Source: Dehalococcoidia bacterium | GTDB lineage: Bacteria > Chloroflexota > Dehalococcoidia > UBA3495 | NCBI GenBank assembly: GCA_030753265.1 | Contig: JASMCQ010000107.1 | Coordinates: 1-36,621, forward strand | Length of the DNA stretch: 36,621 nt | Direction: 5' to 3' | In this document: positions 14,903 to 22,030 of the stretch, piece after piece | Numbering within the stretch: the stretch's first letter is position 1 | Layout of the letters: every line of letters begins with the position of its first letter | Position numbers and translations under genes: made by a program | The notes under the pieces: generated by a model | What the model saw: the letters and a program-made list of their open reading frames with translations, nothing else | Databases searched by the model: none | What the model was told of the DNA's origin: nothing

Positions 14903-15187
14903 ATGTACGGGAAAGTCGATATAGAGATTACCTACTGCGTACCTTGACAGCACCACGCCACCGCCACGTGGATGGCGAATGAGTTTTTCCGGCACTTTGG
15001 CCCCGACGCGGCCATCTCCATCTCTCCGCGAGACAAGGGAATCATGGAAGTCTTCCTGGACGGGGAGACGATATTCGATAAGAAAGCCGAAGGCAACACC
15101 TACCCCGACCTAAAGCGGGTCAGGACAATGATGGAGGTCATCCGCGAGAAGATCTCTAGCCTGGAGCCGGCTCCCGCCGATGACTAG
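14903..15187 (+). CDS. SelW/Rdx-family selenoprotein (in-frame TGA as Sec15)
   Basis: An ideal ribosome-binding site, GAGGAGG (14889-14895), precedes ATG 14903 by seven bases. Translation gives MYGKVDIEITYCVP, then TGA at 14945-14947, then QHHATATWMANEFF and on to the stop at 15185. With the TGA read as selenocysteine the 94-residue protein has the CxxU redox motif (C12-V-P-U15) after the first beta strand, as in the thioredoxin-like SelW/SelT/SelH (Rdx) family. The rest also fits: helix with FFRHFGPD, strands IMEVFLDGETIF, and DKKAEGNTYPDL near the C-terminus. A hairpin right after the TGA fits a bacterial SECIS element. A gene caller that treats TGA as stop would start at 14972 and lose the redox motif. 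Such proteins are thiol oxidoreductases; the partner here is unknown. Confidence 0.88.
14956..14977 (+). promoter_or_regulatory. Putative bacterial SECIS hairpin
   Basis: CGCCA (14956-14960) pairs with TGGCG (14973-14977), extended by CC (14961-14962) with GG (14970-14971) and a bulged A (14972). The 7-nt loop GCCACGT starts with G and ends with GT. The first loop base lies about 15 bases after the TGA, at the short end of the range known for bacterial SECIS elements, which SelB binds to recode UGA. Confidence 0.7.
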
Positions 15188-15218
15188 CTAGCGGCGTCCG
15201 GCCTGGATATGTCGGCAG

Positions 15219-15244
15219 CAGCCCCTCCCTCAAAGGAGGGGCTG
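15219..15244. terminator. Intrinsic terminator shared by convergent genes
   Basis: CAGCCCCTCC (15219-15228) and GGAGGGGCTG (15235-15244) form a perfect 10-bp stem with a 6-base loop. On the plus strand TACTTTT follows, which suits termination of the selenoprotein transcript. The stem overlaps the last codons of tmk on the minus strand. Confidence 0.75.
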
Positions 15245-15850
15245 TACTTTTGTCCAGATTTGCTGGGAGAGTTCCCGCCGCGGCCGCCTCCCATCCAATA
15301 CCAGCCAGCGGCCGGGGTCTTGGGCTGCCATGGCCAGGTAACCGTCCCGCACCTTCCTGTGGAACTCCAGGGGCGCGGCATCAAACGTATCGGCCTCCGG
15401 GTTACGTTTTCTTGCCAGCCCAGTTTGAACGGGTAGGTCGAGCAGCACCGTCAGGTCGGGGGACAATCCGCCCGTGGCCGCCCGGTTGAGCTGATCCAAC
15501 AGGTCCAAGTCCAGTCCGCGCCCGTGACCCTGGTAGGCCACGGTAGACGCCGTATAGCGGTCGCTGATGACCGTTACACCCGTCTCCAGCGCCGGCCGGA
15601 CAACTTCTTCCACCAGTTGGGCTCGGGCCGCGATAAACAGGGACAACTCGCTGAGGAGGGCCAGGTTGCGGCCCCGTTTTAGCCAGCGTCGTAATGTTTC
15701 CCCTAGTGGAGTACCGCCCGGCTCCCGGGTCAGCAGAGCGTTGAAGCCCTCCCGGCGAAGCCGATGGAACAGAGAGCGAGCCTGAGTGCTCTTGCCCGAG
15801 CCATCCTGGCCTTCAAAAACGATGAACAACGCCGCGCCATGGCCCGGCAT
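15230..15850 (-). CDS. tmk: Thymidylate kinase
   Basis: Tmk phosphorylates dTMP to dTDP for DNA synthesis. From ATG 15850 the protein has 206 residues and begins MPGHGAALFIVFEGQDGSGKST, which holds the Walker A loop GQDGSGKST. The dTMP-binding region LLTREPGGTPLG, the DR(Y/F) motif in VISDRYTASTVAYQG, and LDLPVQTGLARK are all present. The longer open frame upstream runs into the preceding gene and is not used. The ATG overlaps the TGA of the R3H ATPase gene (TGATG), indicating translational coupling. It is the last gene of the pdxS operon. Confidence 0.96.
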   Translation of the reverse strand: MPGHGAALFIVFEGQDGSGKSTQARSLFHRLRREGFNALLTREPGGTPLGETLRRWLKRGRNLALLSELSLFIAARAQLVEEVVRPALETGVTVISDRYTASTVAYQGHGRGLDLDLLDQLNRAATGGLSPDLTVLLDLPVQTGLARKRNPEADTFDAAPLEFHRKVRDGYLAMAAQDPGRWLVLDGRRPRRELSQQIWTKVQPLL

Positions 15851-17466
15851 CAGGGCTTGTAGAACATGACGGACCGCTCCGAGTCCCGCCCGTGACTGAT
15901 CGAAGCCACGTTGCACCGGTGGCCCAGCAGGTGCTGCAGCCGCCGCACGTAAGACCGCTGGGGTTGGAGCTTCACCGAGGACTCGCCGTTCAACACCCGG
16001 CTGGCCGCATCCTCGGCCTCCTGCATCGCCAGTTCCAAGACCTCCTCAGAGGGCTGCTCCTGCTGGCCGGGTTCTCCGTTGCCGAAGCCCCACTCCTTGG
16101 AGAGGGCCCGGAGGAACTCCTGCACGTGGGGCATGGTGTTCTTGCGGAGCACATAGACCGGCTTCCCGTTGGTCCCGGCAATTCGCACCAACTGAGAACC
16201 GCGCCGGTAATGGGTCTTGGTGGTCAAGACCACGTCGGCCAGACGCAACTCACTGGCGGTCTGCACTGAAATGCCGGTCTCGGCCACCGCTGCCTCCAGC
16301 TTGTCCCGGCCCACGCCGAACAGGAAGACCCGGGTATCCACGTCATGCACCATTTCGCCGGAGGAGCCGGGCGCCAAGGCTTCACGCCGGTCCGCCTGGA
16401 CGGAATCCGGCGACCAGGGAGCCGGCCTGGCCTCACTGAGCCGCGCCGGATCATGGCCCCGGTTCACCATCCCATCTTCATCCAGCCAGCGGGCTTCCGA
16501 AGCTACCGGGTAGCCGCGAAGCCATTGGTCCACCACGTTGGCCACTCCATCGTGGACGCCCAATCGATCCCATCCCTGAATCTCCACCACCACGTCGAAG
16601 GTGGGCGGCGCCTTACGCTCCAGGACGCTCTTCCGGGTGCCCCGGTAACGGGCCTCCTGGTCGCCCAGGGTGACCGTCTGCACGCCTCCAACCAGGTCAG
16701 ACAGAGTGGGGTTCATGATCAGATTGTCGAGGGTATTGCCATGGGCGGTGGCGATGAGCTGGACCCCCCGCTCGGCGATGGTCCGGGCGGCGGCGGCTTC
16801 CTGTTCGGTCCCCATTTCGTCGATAATGATGACCTCGGGCATGTGGTTCTCCACCGCCTCGATCATCACCGCATGCTGATTGGCCGGGGTTGTAACCTGC
16901 ATTCTCCGGGAGCGGCCGATGGCCTGGTGGGGCACGTCTCCGTCGCCGGCGATCTCATTCGAAGTGTCGACGATTATGACTCGTTTCTTGGCGTCCACGG
17001 ACAGGACCCGGGCCGTCTCCCGGAGCATGGTTGTCTTACCCACGCCGGGCCGGCCCAGCAACAGTATGTTCTTCCCGGAGAAAGCCAGGTCCTCGATCAT
17101 CTTGATGGTGCCGAAGATTGCCCGGCCCACCCGGCAGGTTATTCCCACCACCCGGCCCCGGCGGTTGCGAATGGCGGATATCCGGTGCAGGGTCCGTTCG
17201 ATGCCAGCCCGGTTGTCGTCACCGAAGTCGCCCACTCGCCGCATCACCTGCTCGAGGTCCTCGGAGGCGATTTCCAGTGCGTCCAGGGGCACGTCACCCG
17301 AGGGAAACCTCGCCTCGGGTACCCTACCCAGGTCCAGGACCACCTCCAGCAGCTCCTCTAAGTCGTCCCGGCCCCTTAGACTATCCACCACCCTCTGGGG
17401 TAGAACATCGAGCAATTGGTCCAGCTCTTGCCTCACCAATTCTCGCATCGTTGACACCGTTACCAA
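15850..17466 (-). CDS. AAA ATPase with R3H domain (Ycf45/SpoIIIAA-like)
   Basis: The 538-residue protein has a central RecA/AAA-type ATPase with Walker A GRPGVGKTT and Walker B VIIIDEMGTEQE, next to VIIVDTSNEIAGDGD and TAHGNTLDNLI. These match the Ycf45 family and resemble SpoIIIAA. A long linker is followed by a C-terminal R3H-type nucleic-acid-binding segment (RRLQH fits R-x3-H, followed by NVASISHGRDSERSVMFY). The TTG start at 17466 is backed by GGAGG seven bases upstream, inside the end of the GNAT gene. The function of this family is poorly known; single-stranded nucleic acid binding is the best guess. It is cytoplasmic and has no membrane segments. Confidence 0.88.
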   Translation of the reverse strand: MVTVSTMRELVRQELDQLLDVLPQRVVDSLRGRDDLEELLEVVLDLGRVPEARFPSGDVPLDALEIASEDLEQVMRRVGDFGDDNRAGIERTLHRISAIRNRRGRVVGITCRVGRAIFGTIKMIEDLAFSGKNILLLGRPGVGKTTMLRETARVLSVDAKKRVIIVDTSNEIAGDGDVPHQAIGRSRRMQVTTPANQHAVMIEAVENHMPEVIIIDEMGTEQEAAAARTIAERGVQLIATAHGNTLDNLIMNPTLSDLVGGVQTVTLGDQEARYRGTRKSVLERKAPPTFDVVVEIQGWDRLGVHDGVANVVDQWLRGYPVASEARWLDEDGMVNRGHDPARLSEARPAPWSPDSVQADRREALAPGSSGEMVHDVDTRVFLFGVGRDKLEAAVAETGISVQTASELRLADVVLTTKTHYRRGSQLVRIAGTNGKPVYVLRKNTMPHVQEFLRALSKEWGFGNGEPGQQEQPSEEVLELAMQEAEDAASRVLNGESSVKLQPQRSYVRRLQHLLGHRCNVASISHGRDSERSVMFYKP

Positions 17467-17468
17467 CC

Positions 17469-18422
17469 TTACGCCTCCACAGGGGCCATTCGTCGATCCA
17501 CGACGGGTACGGCTAACGTCTTGATCAGCATAGTGTATCGAGCAACCTCATGAAACTCGCGGCTGAGCAGCAACGAGGCCAAGCGCTCCTGATACTCGGG
17601 CACCAGCCACCTCAGGAGGCCCTTTCGAGCCAGGGCGCTGTCCACCAGCACCTCCCACAGGTCTGGATTGCAAGGATGGGCCACGGCCTCCGCCCTGGTC
17701 ACCAGGCGGCGCCGGGTGAGGCTCAGCCAGCCCGTGATCCGGCCGTCACCTCCGGCCACCCACTCCGTCCTTCCCCTGCGGCCGCAATCATACGTGTCAA
17801 TCCACTGGTTGAAAGTGAGGCCCACCGCGACCCGGACTGATTGAGGCGCGGCCGCGGTTACCAGCTGAAATAGCGCGTGATCTTCTTGGTTTGTCTTCTC
17901 CCGCAGGGACGCCGGCGGTATCGCCGCGCCGGCCTCAGTTCCCCGGCCCCAACCCTCCAGCACGGTCTCTTCCAAGTAGGGAAAGAAGCCGGCGGCCCGA
18001 GCCATGGATACTACGGGACTGCCCGATGGAAGCCGTAAGAAGACGCGTTGGGCGCGCCGCCGGCCTACTTCTTCCATCAACACTCGCAGGAGTTCGAGCG
18101 AGAAGGATTCCCAGGGTTCATACCGCTGAAATGATGCATCCCGGAACCGGAGATTGTCGTGGGGCAAGAACAGCCGGTCAAGCTCCCAGACCCTGGCCTC
18201 GGTGCAGGAGCTGGCCGAGGCCAGGCCCAGCAGTTGGGAGCCATCCCACTGGGCCAGCGTAACCCGGTTCCGGCGTTGGGCCAGGGTCTCCTTCCAGAGG
18301 GTGCCCCTACCCGGAGGCTCGGTGCCGGAGAATCCGTCCCTGGGCCAAGCCAAGTTCGGCCCCTTGGGCACATTCAGGAAGATGCACCGCAAGACATCGT
18401 TGATGCGGAAGGTTTGTATCAT
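17469..18422 (-). CDS. GNAT-like acetyltransferase-related protein
   Basis: From ATG 18422 the protein has 317 residues. The start codon overlaps the pdxT stop (ATGA), so translation is coupled; the longer open frame upstream lies inside pdxT. The segment LLRVLMEEVGRRRAQRVFLR, followed by LPSGSPVVSMARAAGFFPY, has the pattern of a GNAT-fold end (helix, strand, then the AxxAGF motif). The second half (ITGWLSLTRRRLVTR and later) may be another GNAT-like unit. The acetyl-CoA loop is not obvious, so activity is uncertain. The operon position between pdxT and the R3H ATPase does not identify the substrate. Confidence 0.7.
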   Translation of the reverse strand: MIQTFRINDVLRCIFLNVPKGPNLAWPRDGFSGTEPPGRGTLWKETLAQRRNRVTLAQWDGSQLLGLASASSCTEARVWELDRLFLPHDNLRFRDASFQRYEPWESFSLELLRVLMEEVGRRRAQRVFLRLPSGSPVVSMARAAGFFPYLEETVLEGWGRGTEAGAAIPPASLREKTNQEDHALFQLVTAAAPQSVRVAVGLTFNQWIDTYDCGRRGRTEWVAGGDGRITGWLSLTRRRLVTRAEAVAHPCNPDLWEVLVDSALARKGLLRWLVPEYQERLASLLLSREFHEVARYTMLIKTLAVPVVDRRMAPVEA

Positions 18423-19000
18423 TCCGCGGCGTCGGGGACGAGGTCCAGAAAGTAGCGATGAAACCGGTTGTCCCCGGTTAGCTCGGGATGAAACGCCGTG
18501 GCCAGCAGGTTTCCTTGCCGCACCGCCACCGGGAGCCCAGTCGGGAGCGAAGCAAGCACCTTGACCGACTCGCCAACCCATTGAATTACCGGAGCGCGGA
18601 TGAACACGGCATGGAAAGGAGAATGGTCGAAGCATTCGATCTCCAGGTCCTGTTCGAAGCTGTCGACCTGGCGGCCAAAGGCGTTGCGCTGCACCCCGAT
18701 ATCCATGAGGCCCAGCGGGGATGGGTCCTGCTCGGTGATCTCGTGGGCCATCATGATCATCCCGGCACAGGTCCCCCAGATGGCTTTCCCTTGCTGGGCC
18801 ATCCGGGTAACCGGTTCCCTGAGCCCGTAGATACTCATCAGCCGGCTCAAGGTGGTGCTTTCGCCGCCGGGAATAATGAGGCCCTCCACTTTTTCCAGGT
18901 GCTGCGGCAGCCTCACCTCGCGCCCCTCCACCCCAAGCGATCTGAGAATGGCGATATGTTCGGCGAAATCCCCCTGTAACGCTAGGACCCCTACTGTCAA
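18419..19000 (-). CDS. pdxT: Pyridoxal 5'-phosphate synthase glutaminase subunit PdxT
   Basis: PdxT releases ammonia from glutamine and passes it to PdxS for vitamin B6 synthesis. The 193-residue product begins MTVGVLALQGDFAEH and has the oxyanion-region IPGGESTT, the catalytic cysteine in GTCAGMI, and the His/Glu pair in AFHPELTGD. Length is normal. It starts 55 bases after the pdxS stop and its stop overlaps the start of the next gene. Confidence 0.97.
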   Translation of the reverse strand: MTVGVLALQGDFAEHIAILRSLGVEGREVRLPQHLEKVEGLIIPGGESTTLSRLMSIYGLREPVTRMAQQGKAIWGTCAGMIMMAHEITEQDPSPLGLMDIGVQRNAFGRQVDSFEQDLEIECFDHSPFHAVFIRAPVIQWVGESVKVLASLPTGLPVAVRQGNLLATAFHPELTGDNRFHRYFLDLVPDAAE

Positions 19001-19055
19001 TTGGGTGGTCGCCTCGTTGTTATCTTATTCGTCGGGTCTCGATGATCCGGTGCGG

Positions 19056-19946
19056 CTAGAGGCTCCGCGGGGCCAGAAGCTCCGCCTCGGGTATCGTGCG
19101 GGTGCTGATGCCCACCATCGGCTCCCCCAGGTTCTTGGAGATGTCGGCCAGGATTTTCGCGTCTTTGTAATGGGTCACCGACTGAACGATGGCGTAGGCG
19201 CGCCGGGCCGGGTCGCCGGATTTGAAGATACCGGAACCGACGAAAACTCCATCAGCGCCGAGCTGCATCATCAGAGCGGCATCCGAGGGGGTGGCTACTC
19301 CCCCGGCGGCGAAATTGACCACGGGGAGCCTTCCCATCTCCCGGGTCTTGGTGAGTAGCTCCAAGCTAACGCCCAGATTCCGGGCCTCAACAACCAGCTC
19401 ATCCTCCGGCATGGTCTGAAGCTTGCGGATGGCGTCCTGCACGGCACGCATGTGCCGCACCGCCTCCACCACGTCGCCGGTGCCGGCTTCGCCCTTGGTA
19501 CGAATCATCGCCGCGCCCTCGGACATACGGCGCAGGGCCTCGCCCAGATCGCGGCAGCCGCAGACGAAAGGTACGGTGAAATCGTGTTTCCAGACGTGAT
19601 GGACTTCGTCAGCGAGGGTAAGTACCTCTGACTCGTCCACGTAGTCCACTCCAAGAGCTTCCAGTACCTGGGCCTCGACGAAGTGCCCGATGCGGCACTT
19701 GGCCATCACCGGAATACTCACAACGTCCATGATACCGCAAATTATCGCCGGGTCGGTCATGCGGGCGACCCCGCCATCGGCCCGGATGTCGGCGGGCACC
19801 CGTTCCAAGGCCATAACCGCGACGGCACCAGCTTCCTCGGCTATCTTGGCCTGCTCTGCGTTGACCACGTCCATGATGACCCCGCCCTTGAGCATCTGGG
19901 CATGACCCGCCTTAACCGTCATAGTCCCGGTCAGAGCTTCAACCAT
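19056..19946 (-). CDS. pdxS: Pyridoxal 5'-phosphate synthase subunit PdxS
   Basis: PdxS condenses ribose 5-phosphate, glyceraldehyde 3-phosphate and ammonia into PLP, working as a ring with PdxT. From ATG 19946 the protein has 296 residues; GGAGG lies upstream. Family motifs are [52 protein letters not shown] and [19 protein letters not shown], with [10 protein letters not shown] near the end. The catalytic lysines sit in VMAKCRIGH and the early strand. It heads an operon of five minus-strand genes. Confidence 0.98.
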   Translation of the reverse strand: MVEALTGTMTVKAGHAQMLKGGVIMDVVNAEQAKIAEEAGAVAVMALERVPADIRADGGVARMTDPAIICGIMDVVSIPVMAKCRIGHFVEAQVLEALGVDYVDESEVLTLADEVHHVWKHDFTVPFVCGCRDLGEALRRMSEGAAMIRTKGEAGTGDVVEAVRHMRAVQDAIRKLQTMPEDELVVEARNLGVSLELLTKTREMGRLPVVNFAAGGVATPSDAALMMQLGADGVFVGSGIFKSGDPARRAYAIVQSVTHYKDAKILADISKNLGEPMVGISTRTIPEAELLAPRSL

Positions 19947-20369
19947 TGCTGCGTTCCTCCACGTGAGATGGCACACTACATCCGCCTGTATTATACGACG
20001 CTGGCATACCGGTTATCAATTGCAGCCCGCGCCCCATCATATACCGGCACCATTCCTTCCGCCGATCTCCTGCCATCACCCAGCATTTTTCGCATTTGAA
20101 GCCAAGCCGGGGAGCCGCGGATCCAGTCTCACCTGCCCCTGCTCCGGTTCCTCCCGGGGGCACACCCACGATCCCATCCGACTCCGGGCGTCGAGCAGCG
20201 CCCGTTTGAATCAACCGGCCGGTCCGGCATCGGGGCCTGACGGGTGCCGGGCGGGCCCTCAACCAGGCGGAGAGAGGTCATGTTTGGGAAAATGTCCAAT
20301 AGTTCATATTGCTTACGGATACCCGCCTCACTCAGAACAAGAATCCCGTGAGCGGGGTCCGGCCATTTC
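19947..20369. other. Intergenic region between pdxS and the tRNA pair
   Basis: The gap holds the divergent promoters for pdxS and for the tRNA genes. A minus-strand open frame of 107 codons (19939-20262) shares its end with pdxS. It contains a CEKCW pair but no start support or coding pattern, and is not called. The rest shows nothing clear. Confidence 0.5.
19990..20019 (-). promoter_or_regulatory. Predicted sigma-70-type promoter of the pdxS operon
   Basis: On the minus strand TTGATA (20014-20019) and TATAAT (19990-19995) are separated by 18 bases. This is close to the ideal consensus. Transcription would begin near 19984, about 40 bases before the pdxS ATG. Confidence 0.8.
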
Positions 20370-20399
20370 TTGACAGCCTCTTGCGGGTAGAATTAAGAT
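20370..20399 (+). promoter_or_regulatory. Predicted promoter of the tRNA-Phe/tRNA-Gly unit
   Basis: TTGACA (20370-20375) and TAAGAT (20394-20399) are 18 bases apart. The -35 is perfect and the start would lie just before the tRNA-Phe 5' end at 20411. Confidence 0.8.
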
Positions 20400-20410
20400 A
20401 AGAGGGCCTG

Positions 20411-20482
20411 GCCGAGGTAGCTCAGGGGTAGAGCACGGCACTGAAAATGCCGGTGTCGACAGTTCGATTCTGTCCCTCGGCA
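20411..20482 (+). tRNA. tRNA-Phe (GAA)
   Basis: A full cloverleaf: acceptor GCCGAGG (20411-20417) with CCTCGGC (20475-20481); D-arm AGCTCAGGGGTAGAGC; anticodon arm CGGCA-CTGAAAA-TGCCG with anticodon GAA; T-arm with loop TTCGATT. Discriminator A at 20482 is followed by CCT, so the final A of CCA is not encoded. Confidence 0.95.
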
Positions 20483-20492
20483 CCTTATTCAC

Positions 20493-20512
20493 CAGCCCGT
20501 GAAGGCGGGCTG
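20493..20512 (+). other. Hairpin between the two tRNA genes
   Basis: CAGCCCG (20493-20499) pairs with CGGGCTG (20506-20512) around TGAAGG. No T tract follows, so it is more likely a processing spacer than a terminator. Confidence 0.4.
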
Positions 20513-20522
20513 TGGCCCTGAA

Positions 20523-20597
<75 letters not shown>

Positions 20598-20912
20598 ACC
20601 GTAGCAAGACTGATTTACGGCGACCGCGTAGGCAAGCTCGGAAGGTTGCGTCCTCCATGTCGCGCGATAACCTTCGACTCCACGGAACAAAGATTTCTGC
20701 TCGCCCGCTGGTCTGACAACGGCTGGTGGTGTTTGCCTGGTGGAGTTATGGACCCGGGAGAGAACGCGGCTGAGGCGTGGGCGAGGGAAGTGCTGGAGGA
20801 GACCGGGTTGGTGGTCCGCGTTGGTGGATTGGTTGGCATATATCCGACTCCCAACTTCATCGCAGATGCTTTCGCAGGCCAGAAGGCGGCATTTGTGCGT
20901 CAGCCGGGTTAG
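20598..20912 (+). pseudogene. NUDIX hydrolase, apparently internally deleted and lacking a clear start
   Basis: The frame has a perfect Nudix box, GGVMDPGENAAEAWAREVLE then ETGL (G-x5-E-x7-REU-x-EE-x-GU), which binds metal and hydrolyses nucleoside diphosphate derivatives. The N-terminal part [20 protein letters not shown] looks like true protein but begins within a few bases of the tRNA-Gly end, and no good start or ribosome-binding site exists (a TTG near 20642 would be too close to GGAAGG). The C-terminus jumps from GIYPTPNF to IADAFAGQKAAFVRQPG. From memory of the family, the latter resembles the end of NUDIX proteins that normally follow about 45 residues later. I infer an in-frame internal deletion. 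The product would be about 105 residues, against about 150 normally. Confidence 0.6.
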
Positions 20913-21022
20913 GGATGGCGGGTCCCCGACAGGCATGCAAGGATAACCTTTTCGGCGGGGGGAGATGCCCCGTATTCAGAAACGGGAAACCTCTCTATCC
21001 AGGTATTTGGGACGGTCCCTAA

Positions 21023-21730
21023 GTGTTTGCTCTCATCTTGGCGGGTGGTAAAGGGGAAAGACTCCGGCCGTTGACCGATTCTCTGCCCAAGCCTATGGTG
21101 CCGGTCTGCGGGAAGCCCATCCTACAGCACCAAGTGGAGTGGCTCAAAACTGCAGGGATTACTGATGTGGTCTTCCTTGCTGGATACCACTGGGAAGCTA
21201 TCCGGGACCACTTCGGCGATGGGCGTGAGTTCGGCATCCGTGCTACTTATAGCGTGGAAGAATCCCCCCTCGGCCGGGGCGGAGCGACCCGTAAGGGGCT
21301 CGCCAGCGTGCCGGCAGATGCGGGGTCAGTCGTAGTCCTGAATGGAGACACCTTCACCACCCAACGGTTGGGTGATCTAGTCGATAGGCACCGTTACTCT
21401 TTGACTCTTAATCCGGCGCATTTGGCCACGATGATGTTGGCGCCAATGGTCAGCCCATATGGATTGGTTGACGTGACTCCGGCGGACGATGTTGTCGGAT
21501 TCAGAGAGAAAGCTGAGCTGCCTTTTTGGGTCAACGCGGGTATCTACGTGTTTGAACGCAAGATCGCATCGGAGCTGCCCGAGGTGGGAGACCACGAGGT
21601 AGATACATTCCCCAAGCTGGCTCATGAGCGAAGGCTGGCGGCTTTCAAAGCCACCGCTTTCTGGAAAGGCATCGACTCATTCAAAGATCTGCGAGAAGTA
21701 GAAGACTACTTGAGCCGGCCCAGCGAGTAG
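21023..21730 (+). CDS. Sugar-phosphate nucleotidyltransferase
   Basis: The 235-residue product starts at GTG 21023 with the signature LILAGGKGERLRPLTDSLPKP of NTP-transferases that join a sugar 1-phosphate to a nucleotide. The segment VVLNGDTF holds the metal-binding Asp, and FWVNAGIYVF and the C-terminal FWKGIDSFKDLREVEDYL also fit. It resembles mannose-1-phosphate guanylyltransferase, heptose-1-phosphate or glucose-1-phosphate transferases; the sugar cannot be chosen. Base composition is visibly more AT-rich than its neighbours. With its place after tRNA-Gly, next to two broken genes, this suggests acquisition by transfer. Confidence 0.88.
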   Translation: MFALILAGGKGERLRPLTDSLPKPMVPVCGKPILQHQVEWLKTAGITDVVFLAGYHWEAIRDHFGDGREFGIRATYSVEESPLGRGGATRKGLASVPADAGSVVVLNGDTFTTQRLGDLVDRHRYSLTLNPAHLATMMLAPMVSPYGLVDVTPADDVVGFREKAELPFWVNAGIYVFERKIASELPEVGDHEVDTFPKLAHERRLAAFKATAFWKGIDSFKDLREVEDYLSRPSE

Positions 21731-21920
21731 GTTGACCCACCTTGTTGCACCGTCCCGTTAGTACCGTCCCGTCCTCCGGCGCCCCGTGGCCGCCAGGGGC
21801 GAACCCCTCCGGCCAGTCCACGGTCCTCCGGAACACGGCGCTGTCAATTATGCCTTGGTGCCCTTCGTGGCCCCACGAGACAAAGAGCACCAAGCGACCC
21901 CTCTTGAATGAGTTGCCGGG
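21681..21920 (-). pseudogene. Remnant of a KOW-like small protein gene
   Basis: On the minus strand the frame reads FKRGRLVLFVS, then WGHEGHQGIIDSAVFRRTVD, then WPEGFAP and PEDGTVLTGRCNKVGQP. It matches the gene at 36337-36564 (FKRGDPVVIVSGCYKGHQGA, then VDSAVFQRTVDYPDEFAAG). No ATG or ribosome-binding site opens the frame before FKRG (only a TTG at 21893 lies inside it), and the last part overlaps the end of the nucleotidyltransferase gene. It is probably a decayed copy. KOW motifs bind RNA or the ribosome/transcription machinery, but the function of this small family is unknown. Confidence 0.6.
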
Positions 21921-21949
21921 ACGGACCCGGCCCCACCGCCGCCGGTAAC

Positions 21950-22030
21950 CTGAACTCTTGGGCGATGCCGGGAGTGGTCGTCCGGAGAGCTAACGGACCG
22001 GCCGGTATCCCCTGGCCCCTCATCCGGGCG
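21950..22030. other. Remaining gap before the EamA gene
   Basis: This short segment between the KOW-like remnant and the transporter gene shows no recognisable element. Confidence 0.3.

Noticed and set aside
14972..15187. A 71-residue protein starting at ATG 14972 with the upstream TGA as a true stop
   Set aside because: The region upstream of the TGA has a perfect ribosome-binding site and start, and encodes the first strand and CxxU motif of the same family.
19939..20262. 107-codon minus-strand open frame with CEKCW, possibly a zinc protein
   Set aside because: It spans the pdxS promoter and ribosome-binding region, shares its end with the pdxS start, and has no start signal.
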